Origin: Thiogranum sp.
GTDB taxonomy: Bacteria; Pseudomonadota; Gammaproteobacteria; DSM-19610
DNA: 64,000 nt
Assembly: GCA_030148805.1 (NCBI GenBank)
Contig: JASBSS010000035.1
Coordinates: 124,001 to 188,000 of the forward strand
Reading direction: 5' to 3'
Shown piece after piece: positions 1 to 8,846 of the stretch. Under the pieces are notes generated by a model. It saw only the letters and a list, made by a program, of their open reading frames with translations, did not search any database and was not told the DNA's origin. Position 1 is the stretch's first letter; each line of letters opens with the position of its first letter. Made by a program: the position numbers and the translations under genes.

Positions 1-333
1 CCTTGGGCGCCCTGCAAAAAGACGTGGAATGATACCCCATTTTGACATGCTCCACGTGAAGTGGCGCCGCCACCCCCTCGCGTACTCCCAGGGACGGATC
101 ATGTTCCCGCCGGCGATCGAGACGCGACCGCAATGGCCCGGAACCAGAGGGCGCAGGTCGCCGACGGGCGCAAGCCATCGGCAGCCAAAAACCGAATGTG
201 GGCGAAAGCGTCGGTGGCCGAGACCGGCGGTCTGCGGCGGCGGCAAGGGTAATTTTGCCGCCGCAGACGCCTAGCGGATTCCGTTATCTGAGAAAAACTG
301 GATGCTACCCTAAAAAAATACCTCACAATTTAT
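1..333. other. Non-coding stretch with GC-rich hairpin
   Basis: I find no convincing gene here. Short open frames on both strands lack ribosome sites and recognisable motifs. A strong imperfect hairpin lies at about 229-270: GTCTGCGGCGGC pairs with GCCGCCGCAGAC. No T-run follows it on either strand, so it is not a standard intrinsic terminator. From about 300 the sequence turns sharply AT-rich and stays so through the 3' end of the glycosyltransferase gene. Confidence 0.5.
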
Positions 334-1371
334 TCAGGCAATTATATTAAATATTTTATTTTCAATGAGATCTATCAATTCATCCGCACCCGCCTGAACG
401 CTATAGCGCCGAACCAAGGTTGCAAAGGCCGACTCCCGAAGCCGGGCTGCAAGGTCTGGCTGGTCCCCAAGACGGGCCAGTTGTTCGGCGGTGTCGGCGG
501 CGGCGTCGACCGCTGCAAACAGAACCTGCTCTTCGGCGGCGAACATGCCCTGGTGCCCCGGATTGGCCGCGAGCACCATGGGGACGCCGGCGCGCGCCGC
601 CTGCAGGGGGGTCAAACCGAAGGCGTCGGAGCGCGCTGGTACGCACAGGATGTCGATGCCTGCCAGAAAACGCTCCACGTCTTTCACCCAGCCGGGAAAA
701 CGCAACCGACCCGTCAAACCCCGCGCGGCAGCCCGCGCCTCGAGCCGGGCGCGCTCCTCGCCATCGCCCCCCAACCAGGCCTCGAACGGATAACCGCGCT
801 GCTGCAACAGACCCAGGGCGTCGACGAATACATCGAATCCCTTGACCGGATCGAAACGCCCCAGGGCGGCGAAGCGCACCGGCTCATGGGGCCGCCAGGG
901 CGGCAGCGTCGTCGTGGAGACCGAGATCATGTTCGGAACGACGAAATAAGGCTTGCCGCCGCTGGCCGCGCCGAAGCGGGCGCCGATATCGGCGTTCAAG
1001 GCGAGACAGACGTCCGCCGGCAGCAGCCGCTGGACTTTCGGACTATGGCTTACGGCGACCAGGGGCACCCCGGGGGGCAGGGCGCGGCGGAGCAGCGCCA
1101 CCGAGCGGCTGCAGTGCGCCAGGGCCATATCCGGCGGCGATGGCAGAAAGCGGCGCCGCTGGCGCCAGGCGGCGAGAAGATCGTAGTGACCATGGTTGGC
1201 CAGGTGCTCCACGGCCGCCCCCGCAGGCACCGCACTCAGATCCGGTCGCGTACGGGAATTGACCAGCAGCGACACGCGGTGACCGCGCCGCAGAAACAGG
1301 CGCGAATAGTCACACACCACCTGCCACCGCCCGCCCTCGGCCGGCCCCAGTACGCAGTTGAGGATATGCAT
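334..1371 (-). CDS. Glycosyltransferase family 4 protein
   Basis: A 345-residue GT-B glycosyltransferase that probably moves a nucleotide-activated sugar onto a cell-surface glycan. The N-terminus (MHILNCVLGPAEGG) is the usual GT4 opening with a glycine-rich acceptor-side loop. The second domain has the donor-binding signature of the family: GRFDPVKGFD near residue 170, LGGDGEERA near 200, and a PARSDAFGLTPLQAARAG stretch near 250 matching the E-x7-E type motif, with D and L replacing the first Glu region. The acceptor and sugar cannot be told from sequence. No other glycan gene is nearby. The last codons are AT-rich compared with the rest of the gene. Confidence 0.8.
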   Translation of the reverse strand: MHILNCVLGPAEGGRWQVVCDYSRLFLRRGHRVSLLVNSRTRPDLSAVPAGAAVEHLANHGHYDLLAAWRQRRRFLPSPPDMALAHCSRSVALLRRALPPGVPLVAVSHSPKVQRLLPADVCLALNADIGARFGAASGGKPYFVVPNMISVSTTTLPPWRPHEPVRFAALGRFDPVKGFDVFVDALGLLQQRGYPFEAWLGGDGEERARLEARAAARGLTGRLRFPGWVKDVERFLAGIDILCVPARSDAFGLTPLQAARAGVPMVLAANPGHQGMFAAEEQVLFAAVDAAADTAEQLARLGDQPDLAARLRESAFATLVRRYSVQAGADELIDLIENKIFNIIA

Positions 1372-1486
1372 CGGCTAGCTTGGGTTGCCTGTACCGGGGT
1401 TTACTATACGCCTGCGGCGCGAAAAGAGGACCGGGCGCCCAGCGAGCCTGGTCGGCCGGAATAAGTCGCTGATGGGAGAAGGGGAG

Positions 1487-1522
1487 AGAAAAAGACCGGC
1501 GGAGCTCTTAGGGCTCCGCCGG
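1487..1522 (-). terminator. Intrinsic terminator of the porin gene
   Basis: CCGGCGGAGC at 1496-1505 pairs with GCTCCGCCGG at 1513-1522. Read on the minus strand the stem is followed by TCTTTTTCTC. It lies about 15 bases past the porin stop codon. Confidence 0.85.
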
Positions 1523-1537
1523 ATGCTGCACTTAAAC

Positions 1538-2857
1538 TTAATAGATGGCCAGCAGTTGCACGGTCACACGATTGTCCACTTCGTCCAGAATCTGGTTCGG
1601 GACAGCCGAAGAGGCCGCATTCGGTGCCTTGGCGTCGCGGATTTCGTAGTTGACCAGCATACGGGTCTTCTTGTTGAAGAACCACTGGGCACCGATGGTC
1701 CAGTTGTTGAACTCGCGTTCCTGGGCATCGATGTTCTTGACCCGATCCAGGTAGTCGTAACGTAGGTCGAGTTCCAGCTTGGGCAGGACCTTGTAGCCGA
1801 TATCGACATAGTAGCCGGTGGCCTTGCCATCGGGCGAGATGTTGAACGAGGACGTGGCCGTGTCGGCATTGTTGCGGCTGCCAGGCACCGCGCCGCCGTC
1901 GGTGCCGGCGAATATCATGCCATCGGCGTCGATGTACTCGGCCGCGGCGCGCATCCGACCCTTGCGGAAAGTGGTGCCGAAGCCCCAGCGCTTGCGATCG
2001 AAGTCCTGTTCACCGGCTACGTTGTTGACGAACTGCAGAGTGCGTTTGCCGTTGATGTACCAGCCGAACAACTTCCAGCCTTCGCGCCGCGCTCCCTTGG
2101 AGTTGCCGAAGACCTTTTCCGAGGCCCAGTACAGGTAGTAATCCTTGTCGTTGTTGTTGTCCATGCGGTTGATGCCGTTGCCGTTGCCGACCATCGCCGC
2201 GTAGCTGTGTTCCCACCCCAGCCAGTTGAACCAGTCGAACACCTGGACGCCGATGTCACGGAAGGCGCCCACCGAACCGTTCGGCCGGTTCGCATCCTGA
2301 GTGTTGGAACCGTCACCGTCGAAGAAGCGCTCCAGCAGGAGATTGTCGGTCACCTGGGTGAAGTTGATGTAGTTGAAGACATGGATCGCCTGCAACCCTT
2401 CCTCGGCGCCCGGCGTCTTGAACTGGCCGATACGAATCCGCGCATAGGGGATGTGGTTGAGGGTGACGCTGGCGTCGGTGGCCGCCACCGCCGAGTCCGA
2501 CAACTCGGTGATACCGTTCTGACCCGCCTCGATCAGGAGAAAATAGTTGGTCTTGCTGTCGAGCGGGAAATTCGCGCCGCGCACGCCGATACGCGCCCGG
2601 CGCAGCTGGAAGGTGGAACTCGATTTCAGATCGGGGCCGATCTGGTTAAACACGGCGTTCTGGCCGGACCAGGGACCGGCCGGAAGCTTCGAGTTGCTGG
2701 TGTAGTTGAATTGAGGCTGGATGAACCCCCACAGTTTGAAACGATCCGTGGAGCCCGCGGGCTCGGTGCCTTGCAATTGCAGCCAGTTGGTCGCGTGGGC
2801 GGAGACGCTCAGGCCCGCCAACAGGGTTGCCGCTAACGTTAACAATGATTTCTGCAT
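1538..2857 (-). CDS. Outer-membrane porin, phosphate-selective O/P type
   Basis: A 439-residue protein with a signal peptide (residues 1-22, cut after SAHA) and no internal hydrophobic helix. Its body is rich in alternating aromatic and polar strands (FKLWGFIQPQFNYTS, RRARIGVRGANF), typical of the 16-18-stranded porin O/P family, and it ends in an aliphatic-aromatic pair (AIY) suited to BAM insertion. It should form a diffusion channel in the outer membrane. The substrate is unknown; the family name does not prove phosphate. A good ribosome site (GGGGAGAGG) precedes the ATG. It lies 47 bases after the DsrE gene on the same strand and may share its transcript. Confidence 0.8.
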   Translation of the reverse strand: MQKSLLTLAATLLAGLSVSAHATNWLQLQGTEPAGSTDRFKLWGFIQPQFNYTSNSKLPAGPWSGQNAVFNQIGPDLKSSSTFQLRRARIGVRGANFPLDSKTNYFLLIEAGQNGITELSDSAVAATDASVTLNHIPYARIRIGQFKTPGAEEGLQAIHVFNYINFTQVTDNLLLERFFDGDGSNTQDANRPNGSVGAFRDIGVQVFDWFNWLGWEHSYAAMVGNGNGINRMDNNNDKDYYLYWASEKVFGNSKGARREGWKLFGWYINGKRTLQFVNNVAGEQDFDRKRWGFGTTFRKGRMRAAAEYIDADGMIFAGTDGGAVPGSRNNADTATSSFNISPDGKATGYYVDIGYKVLPKLELDLRYDYLDRVKNIDAQEREFNNWTIGAQWFFNKKTRMLVNYEIRDAKAPNAASSAVPNQILDEVDNRVTVQLLAIY

Positions 2858-2909
2858 TAATCCTCTCCCCGAAAATCGGTGATCACTTATATTCGCTGAC
2901 TACAAACTA

Positions 2910-3362
2910 TCAGGGCTTGATAAGCGTATAGCCCTGGTCGACCAGTTCGATGATACGCACCACGCCCGCGGGTACCGGCTTGGCGTCGCGGTTGAGCTTG
3001 GGTTCATGGCCCAGCACCTTGGTCATTTTGCTCATCGTGTTCATGCAGGCGCTGAATTTCACCCCGCTGTCCTCGGCCAGGCGGTCGATGCGGCTTTGGT
3101 TGCTGTTGTCGTTGAACAGCAGACGCAGACCCGGTCCAAAGGCCACGATTTCCACGTCCACCTTGTCGGGGCCGTAGTACTTGATCAGATTGCTCGCCAC
3201 GTTCAATACAAGCGTTTGCTTATATGCGTCTTCATCGCTGATTTGTAGAACAATTTTCTTCTCGGCAAAGGGCTTGTCCTCCGGTGCTGCAAATGCCTGA
3301 CTGCCGGCGGCCAGGCAAAACAGGGCCATCAGCCAGGCCCAGGGTTTGATGAAACGTTTCAT
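2910..3362 (-). CDS. Secreted DsrE-family protein
   Basis: A 150-residue protein with a signal peptide (MKRF start, cut near AFA-A at residue 26), so it acts in the periplasm. The mature part is one DsrE/DsrF-like domain: a first strand KIVLQISDEDAYKQ, a second strand VDVEIVAFGPGLRLL, and a conserved cysteine (Cys106) in KFSACMNTM, where DsrE-family sulfur carriers keep their reactive thiol. The start at 3362 is fixed by GCAGGAGG just upstream; an earlier in-frame ATG at 3398 has no such site. It is divergent from the ECF sigma gene, whose anti-sigma partner carries a closely similar domain. A role in binding or sensing sulfane sulfur is inferred. Confidence 0.75.
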   Translation of the reverse strand: MKRFIKPWAWLMALFCLAAGSQAFAAPEDKPFAEKKIVLQISDEDAYKQTLVLNVASNLIKYYGPDKVDVEIVAFGPGLRLLFNDNSNQSRIDRLAEDSGVKFSACMNTMSKMTKVLGHEPKLNRDAKPVPAGVVRIIELVDQGYTLIKP

Positions 3363-3419
3363 TAAAATCCTCCTGCAAATGCTTGTTGATGCCATCATCC
3401 GGCAAAATTCCGGGGTCAG

Positions 3420-3452
3420 AACCTAGAGAAGTTCATCGCCGGATTTATTCCC
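3420..3452 (-). promoter_or_regulatory. Candidate ECF-type promoter of dsrE-porin
   Basis: On the minus strand GGGAATAAA (3444-3452) is followed after 16 bases by TCTAGGTT (3420-3427). This has the shape of an ECF sigma promoter and would start transcription about 50 bases before the DsrE start codon. No consensus for this sigma factor is known to me, so the call rests on position and layout only. Confidence 0.3.
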
Positions 3453-3509
3453 GAAATATTTCTGCCGAAAAAAAAGAAATAAATCGGCCCATCGGTGCAT
3501 CTATCCGTT

Positions 3510-4064
3510 ATGAAGCTAATAGAACGCCTGTGCCAGGCCACGTGCCAGCGCAAACAAATCGCCGCCGCGCGCCCACGTCTGTTCCGGGTGGCGCTGGCCT
3601 GGTGTGGAGACGCCATGCTGGCGGATGATCTGGTCCAGGAGGCGATGGCCCTGGGTCTGCAGAAGGTCCACCAGCTACGCGACCCGCAGCGTCTCAACGC
3701 CTGGCTCTACAGCATCCTGAACAACTGCTGGAAACAGTATCTGCGCTGTAACCGGCCGCACGAGGACCTGGACGAAGGACGGGCCTGCGAAGACCCCGCG
3801 CCGGATGCCGAGGTGGGCCAGCTGCAAACCGTCGCCCGGGTACGCAACGCTGTGGCCGGCTTGCCGGCCGAGCAGCGTCGGGTGCTGGCGCTGGTGGATC
3901 TCGAGGGGCTCGCTTACAACGAGGTGGCGGCCATCCTGGACATTCCGATCGGCACGGTGATGAGCCGATTGCATCGTGGCCGCAAGTCGCTGCTGGCCAA
4001 ATTGGAAGCGCAATCGAGTGCAGTAATTCCGGGGCGCGTTGCGGCCCTAAAGAGGGTGAAGTGA
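3510..4064 (+). CDS. ECF-type RNA polymerase sigma factor
   Basis: A 184-residue sigma-70 family protein with the two ECF domains. Region 2 reads ADDLVQEAMALGL and NAWLYSILNNCWKQYLR; region 4 reads LPAEQRRVLALVDLEG followed by a helix-turn-helix YNEVAAILDIPIGTVMSRLHRGR. There is no region 1 or 3. An in-frame GTG at 3495 could add five residues; neither start has a clear ribosome site. Its stop codon is one base before the ATG of the anti-sigma gene, so the two are translationally coupled. It probably drives the divergent dsrE-porin pair and possibly itself. Confidence 0.85.
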   Translation: MKLIERLCQATCQRKQIAAARPRLFRVALAWCGDAMLADDLVQEAMALGLQKVHQLRDPQRLNAWLYSILNNCWKQYLRCNRPHEDLDEGRACEDPAPDAEVGQLQTVARVRNAVAGLPAEQRRVLALVDLEGLAYNEVAAILDIPIGTVMSRLHRGRKSLLAKLEAQSSAVIPGRVAALKRVK

Positions 4065-4065
4065 T

Positions 4066-4788
4066 ATGCAATCCCAGATGCACCTGGACGACTTGACGCT
4101 CAACGCCTACGTGGACGGTCAGCTCGTCGCGGAACAGGAACGGGAAATCCTTGCGGCCATGGAGCACGATGCCGGCGTGCGCGAGCGGGTCTGTCGGCTG
4201 CGCCGCGCCAAGGACTGGATGCGCACCGGTTTCGCGGACGCCATGCCGCCCTCGCCGCAAGACGTGACGCCCATCCCCAGGTCTTTTCGCATCGGCAACA
4301 GCGTCGCCGCCTCGCTGATGGCATTGGCGCTGTTGTGCGGTGGAGCGTTGTTCGGCTATACCATTGCGGATCGCCAACCGAACGTTCCGCAACCGCTGGC
4401 GCAGCAGCAGAATTTCGACCGTGTATTGTTGCATCTGGACAAGTCGGGCGACGACAACTTCGCCGCCGTACTCGACTACGCGGAAAAGTTTCTCGCCTCC
4501 CATGCCGCCCGCGGCGCGGAAGTGGAAGTGGTGGCCAATGCCGGGGGCATCGATTTGATGCGCCAGGGGGGCTCGCCCTATGCCGAACGGGTGCGGGCCT
4601 TGCAGCAAAAATATGCCAATTTGCAATTCATCGCCTGCGCCAATGCCATCCGCAACCTGCGCCGGGAGGGTGTGGATGTCAGTCTGCTTAACGGCGTACA
4701 CGGCGGCGAAACGGCTGTCGATCACATTGTCGCCCGGCTGCAACAAGGCTGGCGCTACGTCAAAGTCAGCGATCTGCCGGGCATATAG
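4066..4788 (+). CDS. Membrane anti-sigma factor with DsrE-like outer domain
   Basis: A 240-residue membrane protein of three parts. Residues 1-60 are an anti-sigma N-terminus (LNAYVDGQLVAEQEREI) without the HxxxCxxC zinc motif of ZAS proteins. Residues 78-99 form one transmembrane helix. Residues 115-240 form a DsrE-like domain expected on the periplasmic side. That domain aligns along its length with the divergent secreted DsrE protein, including the cysteine: Cys191 in QFIACANAI against Cys106 in KFSACMNTM. The simplest reading is that it holds the ECF factor at the membrane and lets go when its outer domain meets a ligand or partner. The signal is not known. Confidence 0.75.
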   Translation: MQSQMHLDDLTLNAYVDGQLVAEQEREILAAMEHDAGVRERVCRLRRAKDWMRTGFADAMPPSPQDVTPIPRSFRIGNSVAASLMALALLCGGALFGYTIADRQPNVPQPLAQQQNFDRVLLHLDKSGDDNFAAVLDYAEKFLASHAARGAEVEVVANAGGIDLMRQGGSPYAERVRALQQKYANLQFIACANAIRNLRREGVDVSLLNGVHGGETAVDHIVARLQQGWRYVKVSDLPGI

Positions 4789-4828
4789 CGTCGCTGCGCG
4801 AACCGGTTTTCCTCCAGTCCGTATCTTC

Positions 4829-4853
4829 TCCCCGCTTCTGCGGGGATTTTTTT
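4829..4853 (+). terminator. Intrinsic terminator after the anti-sigma gene
   Basis: CCCCGC at 4830-4835, loop TTCT, GCGGGG at 4840-4845, then A and seven T. It overlaps the last bases of mnmE, which arrives from the other strand. Confidence 0.9.
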
Positions 4854-6210
4854 ATTTGCCGATACAAAAACTGGAGAAAATCTCGCCCAGCAGATCCTCG
4901 TTGGTGAACTCACCCGTGATCTGCGCCAGCTGCAGTTGCAGCAACCGCAATTCCTCGGCAAGCAACTCGCCGCTGTCGCCATCCAGACAAGCGAAAGCCC
5001 GCTTGACGCCTGCATCCGCCTCGCGCAGCGCCTGGTGGTGGCGCCGACGGGCGCTGAAGCCGTCCGCGGCGCTCTCCTGGTAGCCCATGACCGTTTTGAG
5101 ATGCTCGCGCAGGGCATTCATCCCGGCGCCGGTTCGCGCGCTCAAAGCCACCCGCGTCACCCCGTCGAGCTCGACGCTGCCGGGCTCGGCGCCGCTGAGG
5201 TCGATTTTGTTGTAGACGTGAGTGCACGGCAGCGCCTGCGGCAGCCGCGCCAGCAAGCGTTCGTCCGCTTGATCGAGTCCGACTTGAGCGTCGACCACCA
5301 GCAGAATTCGATCCGCCTGCTCAATCTGCTGCCACGCGCGGCGCACACCTTCGCGCTCGACCGGATCGACGCTTTCGCGCAAGCCCGCGGTATCGATAAT
5401 GTGCAAGGGCAGACCGTCGATCTGGATATGCTCGCGTAACACATCCCGGGTGGTACCGGCCACCGCGGTGACGATCGCCGTTTCCCGTTGCGCCAGGGCG
5501 TTGAGCAAACTCGACTTGCCCACGTTCGGCTTCCCGGCCAGCACCACGCTCATGCCGTCGCGTAGCAGGCACCCCTGGCGCGCACCGGCGAGCAATTCCC
5601 CGAGTTCGTCGGCGAATCGCTGCAGCCGCTGACGCACCTTACCGTCGCTGAGAAAATCGATGTCCTCGTCCGGGAAATCGATGGCCGCCTCGACAAAACA
5701 GCGCAGCTCCACCAGCGTCTGGGTCAAGGCGTGGACCCGCCGGGAGAACTCTCCCTGTAGAGAGCGCACCGCCGCGCGCGCGGCGCTGGCCGTGCTGCTG
5801 TGGATCAGATCGGCGATCGCCTCGGCCTGCACCAGATCCAGCTTGTCATTGTGGAAGGCGCGCGCGGAGAATTCGCCGGGCAGCGCCTGGCGGGCACCCA
5901 GCTCGAGCACGCGCGCCAGCAGCAGATCGAGCACCACCGGACCCCCGTGACCGTGCAACTCCAAGACGTGTTCCCCGGTAAAAGAGTGGGGCGCGGGAAA
6001 ATACAGGCACAGGCCGGTATCGATGGTGTCGCCGTTGGCATCGGTGAAGCAATGCAACTGCGCCTGACGCGGCGCCGGTACGGTGCCCAAAAGGTGTTCG
6101 GCCAGCTGCGGCACCCGCTCACCCGAAACCCGCACGATGCCGACGCCGCCGCGCCCGGGCGGGGTGGCGATGGCCGCGATGGTATCGGCAGCGGCGGCTA
6201 TCGCCATCAC
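4852..6210 (-). CDS. mnmE: tRNA uridine-5-carboxymethylaminomethyl GTPase MnmE
   Basis: A 452-residue GTPase that, with MnmG, builds cmnm5U/mnm5U at the wobble position of certain tRNAs. The N-terminal domain opens [22 protein letters not shown], the tetrahydrofolate-binding start. The G domain has Walker A GKPNVGKS at residues 226-233, the TTRD switch and IDTAGLRE. The last four residues are the invariant CIGK. Length is normal. An ATG pair at the start leaves 6207 as an alternative. It is the last gene of the yidC block. mnmG, rsmG and parAB, which often sit next in gammaproteobacteria, are replaced here by the ECF/DsrE module. Confidence 0.97.
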   Translation of the reverse strand: MMAIAAAADTIAAIATPPGRGGVGIVRVSGERVPQLAEHLLGTVPAPRQAQLHCFTDANGDTIDTGLCLYFPAPHSFTGEHVLELHGHGGPVVLDLLLARVLELGARQALPGEFSARAFHNDKLDLVQAEAIADLIHSSTASAARAAVRSLQGEFSRRVHALTQTLVELRCFVEAAIDFPDEDIDFLSDGKVRQRLQRFADELGELLAGARQGCLLRDGMSVVLAGKPNVGKSSLLNALAQRETAIVTAVAGTTRDVLREHIQIDGLPLHIIDTAGLRESVDPVEREGVRRAWQQIEQADRILLVVDAQVGLDQADERLLARLPQALPCTHVYNKIDLSGAEPGSVELDGVTRVALSARTGAGMNALREHLKTVMGYQESAADGFSARRRHHQALREADAGVKRAFACLDGDSGELLAEELRLLQLQLAQITGEFTNEDLLGEIFSSFCIGK

Positions 6211-6235
6211 TCAGCTCGCGCCCCGGCCGGTCGCG

Positions 6236-7897
6236 CTATCCGGCGGCCGCTTCCACCCTGCGGGTAATGACATACTGCTGAGCGATCGACAGCGTATTGT
6301 TGACCACCCAGTAGAGCACCAGGCCGGAGGGGAAGAACGCAAAAAATACAGTGAACACGACGGGCAGCACCATCATCACTTTAGCCTGCATGGGATCCAT
6401 CGGCGCGGGATTGAGCTTCTGCTGGATCAACATGGTCACGCCCATGATCAGCGGCAGAATAAAGTAGGGGTCGGGACTGGAGAGATTCTGTATCCACAGC
6501 ATGAACGGCGCCTGGCGCATTTCCACACTCTCCAGCAATACCCAGTAGAGCGCGATGAACACCGGAATCTGCACCAGTACCGGCAAACAGCCGCCCAGAG
6601 GATTGACCTTCTCCTTTTTGTACATGTCCATCATCGCCTGGTTGAGCTTTTGCTTGTCGTCGCCATAGCGCTCCTTGAGCGCCTGCAAGCGGGGCGCCAG
6701 CTTGCGCATGTTGGCCATGGACTTGTAGCTGGTCTCGGACAATTTGAAGAAGGCCAGTTTGATCAGGATGGTAAGGAATACGATCGACCAGCCCCAGTTG
6801 CCGACCAGGCTATGGATTTTTTCCAGCAGCCAGTAGATCGGCTCGGCGATGAAGGTCAACTTGCCGTAATCGACCGTCAGCTCCAGGCCGGGCGCCACCG
6901 CTTCCATGCGATGTTGCAATTTCGGACCGACGAACAGTCGTGCCTCGCGCGTCTGCTGCGCGCCGGCCGCGACGTTCATCGAGGGCCCGATCATGCCGAT
7001 GACATAGCGCTCGCCCGGCAGGGCCCGGCTGTAATACCGCTCCGGCTGATCGCCGGGCGGAATCCAGGCGCCGACGAAGTAGTGCTGTATCATCGCGGCC
7101 CACCCACCGGTGATTTCGCGGTTGAGGTTGCCATCCTGCATGTCGGCGAAACTGATTTTCTGATATTTGTCCTGCGGACTGTAAAGCACACCCCCGGTAT
7201 AGGTGTGCAGCAGCCGGCTGGTGGTCTTCAGCGGCGTGCGCTGCAACTGGTAGTAAGGTTGCGCTTTCCAGGCTTCGCTGCCGCTGTTGCGGACCTGAAA
7301 TTCAACGTCGATGACATAGCTGTCGCGACGGAAACGGTAGATCTTGGTCACCTCCAGACCCTTGCCGTCGTTCCAGCGCAAAGGGACTTCGATCACGTCG
7401 TCCTTGGCGCCCAAGCGGTAATCCAGGCGTTCGGCGCTGAAGGTCGCGTGATGCGTGGGTTCCGGGCCTTTTGCCGCGGAGCGCAAGCCACTTTGGGCGA
7501 TGAACAGTTGTTCCTGGCCGGCCTCCATCAGCTTGAATGGCGGGCTGTCGGGCTTCAGGGAAACCGGATACTTGAGCAGATCCACTTCGCGCAGGTCGCC
7601 ACCGCGGGTGTCGATCAGCGCGCGGAACAGGTCGGTCACGACCTCGATTTTCTTGCCCTCGGGAAGAACCGGGGTCTGGCTCACGCCGGCCTGCGGCAGA
7701 CTGTCGTCATGGGTCGTGGGAAGGTCCGTTTCCGGCGCTGGGGCGCCCTCGGGTGCCGCTTGCGATACCGCGCCGCCAGGCTCGGTCGACTGCGGCTGCG
7801 GCTGCGGCTGCGGGCCATAGTCCTGCATCCAGGCCTGCCAGATGAGTAAAACCAGAAACGAAAGAGCGATAGCCAGTAAAACGCGGGGATTATCCAT
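6236..7897 (-). CDS. yidC: Membrane protein insertase YidC
   Basis: A 553-residue inner-membrane insertase, acting alone or with SecYEG. Residues 1-20 ([20 protein letters not shown]) are the first membrane helix, followed by a Pro/Gln-rich linker and the large periplasmic beta domain of Gram-negative YidC. The C-terminal half holds the conserved five-helix core: [20 protein letters not shown] cytoplasmic loop, [16 protein letters not shown], and a final [13 protein letters not shown] helix. The start at 7897 fits the family; upstream in-frame codons overlap yidD. The order rpmH-rnpA-yidD-yidC-mnmE is standard. Confidence 0.97.
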   Translation of the reverse strand: MDNPRVLLAIALSFLVLLIWQAWMQDYGPQPQPQPQSTEPGGAVSQAAPEGAPAPETDLPTTHDDSLPQAGVSQTPVLPEGKKIEVVTDLFRALIDTRGGDLREVDLLKYPVSLKPDSPPFKLMEAGQEQLFIAQSGLRSAAKGPEPTHHATFSAERLDYRLGAKDDVIEVPLRWNDGKGLEVTKIYRFRRDSYVIDVEFQVRNSGSEAWKAQPYYQLQRTPLKTTSRLLHTYTGGVLYSPQDKYQKISFADMQDGNLNREITGGWAAMIQHYFVGAWIPPGDQPERYYSRALPGERYVIGMIGPSMNVAAGAQQTREARLFVGPKLQHRMEAVAPGLELTVDYGKLTFIAEPIYWLLEKIHSLVGNWGWSIVFLTILIKLAFFKLSETSYKSMANMRKLAPRLQALKERYGDDKQKLNQAMMDMYKKEKVNPLGGCLPVLVQIPVFIALYWVLLESVEMRQAPFMLWIQNLSSPDPYFILPLIMGVTMLIQQKLNPAPMDPMQAKVMMVLPVVFTVFFAFFPSGLVLYWVVNNTLSIAQQYVITRRVEAAAG

Positions 7898-8153
7898 GGG
7901 TCTGTTCGGGGACGTCTGTTTTTCTCGAAAAGGTTTTGCGGGTTTCGGGAACCGGGTCCCAGCCCCCGGCATGCCAGGGATGACAACGACCGATACGCCG
8001 CAGCGCCAGCCAACCGCCGCGCAAGGCACCGTGACGCTCGATCGCCACCAGTGCGTAGGCCGAACAGGAGGGCGTGAAGCGGCAGTGGTTGCCGAGCCAG
8101 GGGCTGACGAGCAGCCGGTAGCACTTAATCAGCAGAATGAGTGGAGTGCGCAT
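7890..8153 (-). CDS. yidD: Membrane protein insertion efficiency factor YidD
   Basis: An 87-residue protein with the YidD hallmark [19 protein letters not shown] and [13 protein letters not shown]. It helps YidC-dependent insertion at the inner face of the membrane through an amphipathic N-terminal helix ([17 protein letters not shown]). It overlaps both rnpA upstream and the first codons of yidC downstream, so all three are tightly coupled. An ATG three codons earlier (8162) is possible. Confidence 0.93.
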   Translation of the reverse strand: MRTPLILLIKCYRLLVSPWLGNHCRFTPSCSAYALVAIERHGALRGGWLALRRIGRCHPWHAGGWDPVPETRKTFSRKTDVPEQTHG

Positions 8154-8496
8154 GCGCGGCAATTGTACGCCAGTGGTTGTCCAGTGTGCGGAATATCTGT
8201 CGGTTGCTGCGGTCGCTGATGCCGGCGCGCACCAGTACCACCAGGTCGGTGCCGGCGAGCAACGCCTGTCGCAGGCGGAAGCTTTCCCGGACCAAGCGTT
8301 TTACCCGATTGCGTTTGACGGCGTTCCCAGCGGCGCGAACGGAAACCACCGTGCCGAGCCGGGGGTGCTGCAGGCCGTTACCCGCCGCCAGCACGGTGAT
8401 CAGCCGATCTCCGGCCTTGTGTTCGCACTGCTTGAAGACCCGCTGGTACTGGGCTGCTGAAAGCAAACGACAGCCGCGGGGATAACGCGTCGGCAC
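8125..8496 (-). CDS. rnpA: Ribonuclease P protein component
   Basis: A 123-residue basic protein that binds the RNase P RNA and helps mature tRNA 5' ends. The RNR-type motif [16 protein letters not shown] is intact, as is the opening [12 protein letters not shown]. It starts 22 bases after rpmH and its 3' end overlaps yidD. Confidence 0.95.
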   Translation of the reverse strand: MPTRYPRGCRLLSAAQYQRVFKQCEHKAGDRLITVLAAGNGLQHPRLGTVVSVRAAGNAVKRNRVKRLVRESFRLRQALLAGTDLVVLVRAGISDRSNRQIFRTLDNHWRTIAAHAHSTHSAD

Positions 8497-8518
8497 CAGT
8501 GGGCTGTGCGCCGAAGAA

Positions 8519-8653
8519 TCAGGCAGAGAGGCGAGCGCGACCCTTGGCGCGACGGGCCTTGATCACCAGACGACCGTTCTTGGTCCGCATCCGGGCCCGG
8601 AACCCGTGGTTGCGCTTGCGCTTGAGGTTGCTGGGCTGGAATGTTCTCTTCAT
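8519..8653 (-). CDS. rpmH: 50S ribosomal protein L34
   Basis: A 44-residue ribosomal protein read from ATG at 8653 to TGA at 8519. It begins [14 protein letters not shown] and ends KGRARLSA, which is the full L34 sequence pattern. It is the first gene of the leftward origin operon. Confidence 0.97.
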   Translation of the reverse strand: MKRTFQPSNLKRKRNHGFRARMRTKNGRLVIKARRAKGRARLSA

Positions 8654-8774
8654 GGCGCAATCGTTCCCAATGACAGTTGAAAGCCCGCTGCTGGGCGGGC
8701 CGAATCAGGCCGCGCAGATTACTGGTTTTGGCCTATCGCTGTCAACCTCGGCATCGTCGCCGCGGCCTTTTTGT

Positions 8775-8783
8775 TGTGGATAA
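8775..8783 (-). promoter_or_regulatory. DnaA box before dnaA
   Basis: TGTGGATAA, the reverse of TTATCCACA, is a perfect DnaA box in the 193-base gap between rpmH and dnaA. It lies about 64 bases before the dnaA start and may serve dnaA autoregulation, the rpmH promoter, or the origin. Confidence 0.7.
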
Positions 8784-8846
8784 CTGGGTGTGTGCGCGCT
8801 AGACTGGTCGGCCCCCACCGTAACACAGTTTTGAACAGGAACTATC

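Noticed and set aside
50-66. parS-like TCCACGTGAAG near the left edge
   Set aside because: Only about 11 of 16 bases match the consensus, unlike the two sites in recF.
481-1464. Long plus-strand open frame (327 codons)
   Set aside because: It is antisense to the glycosyltransferase gene, which has clear GT4 motifs. The plus frame is Arg/Pro-rich, without motifs or ribosome site, as expected from high GC.
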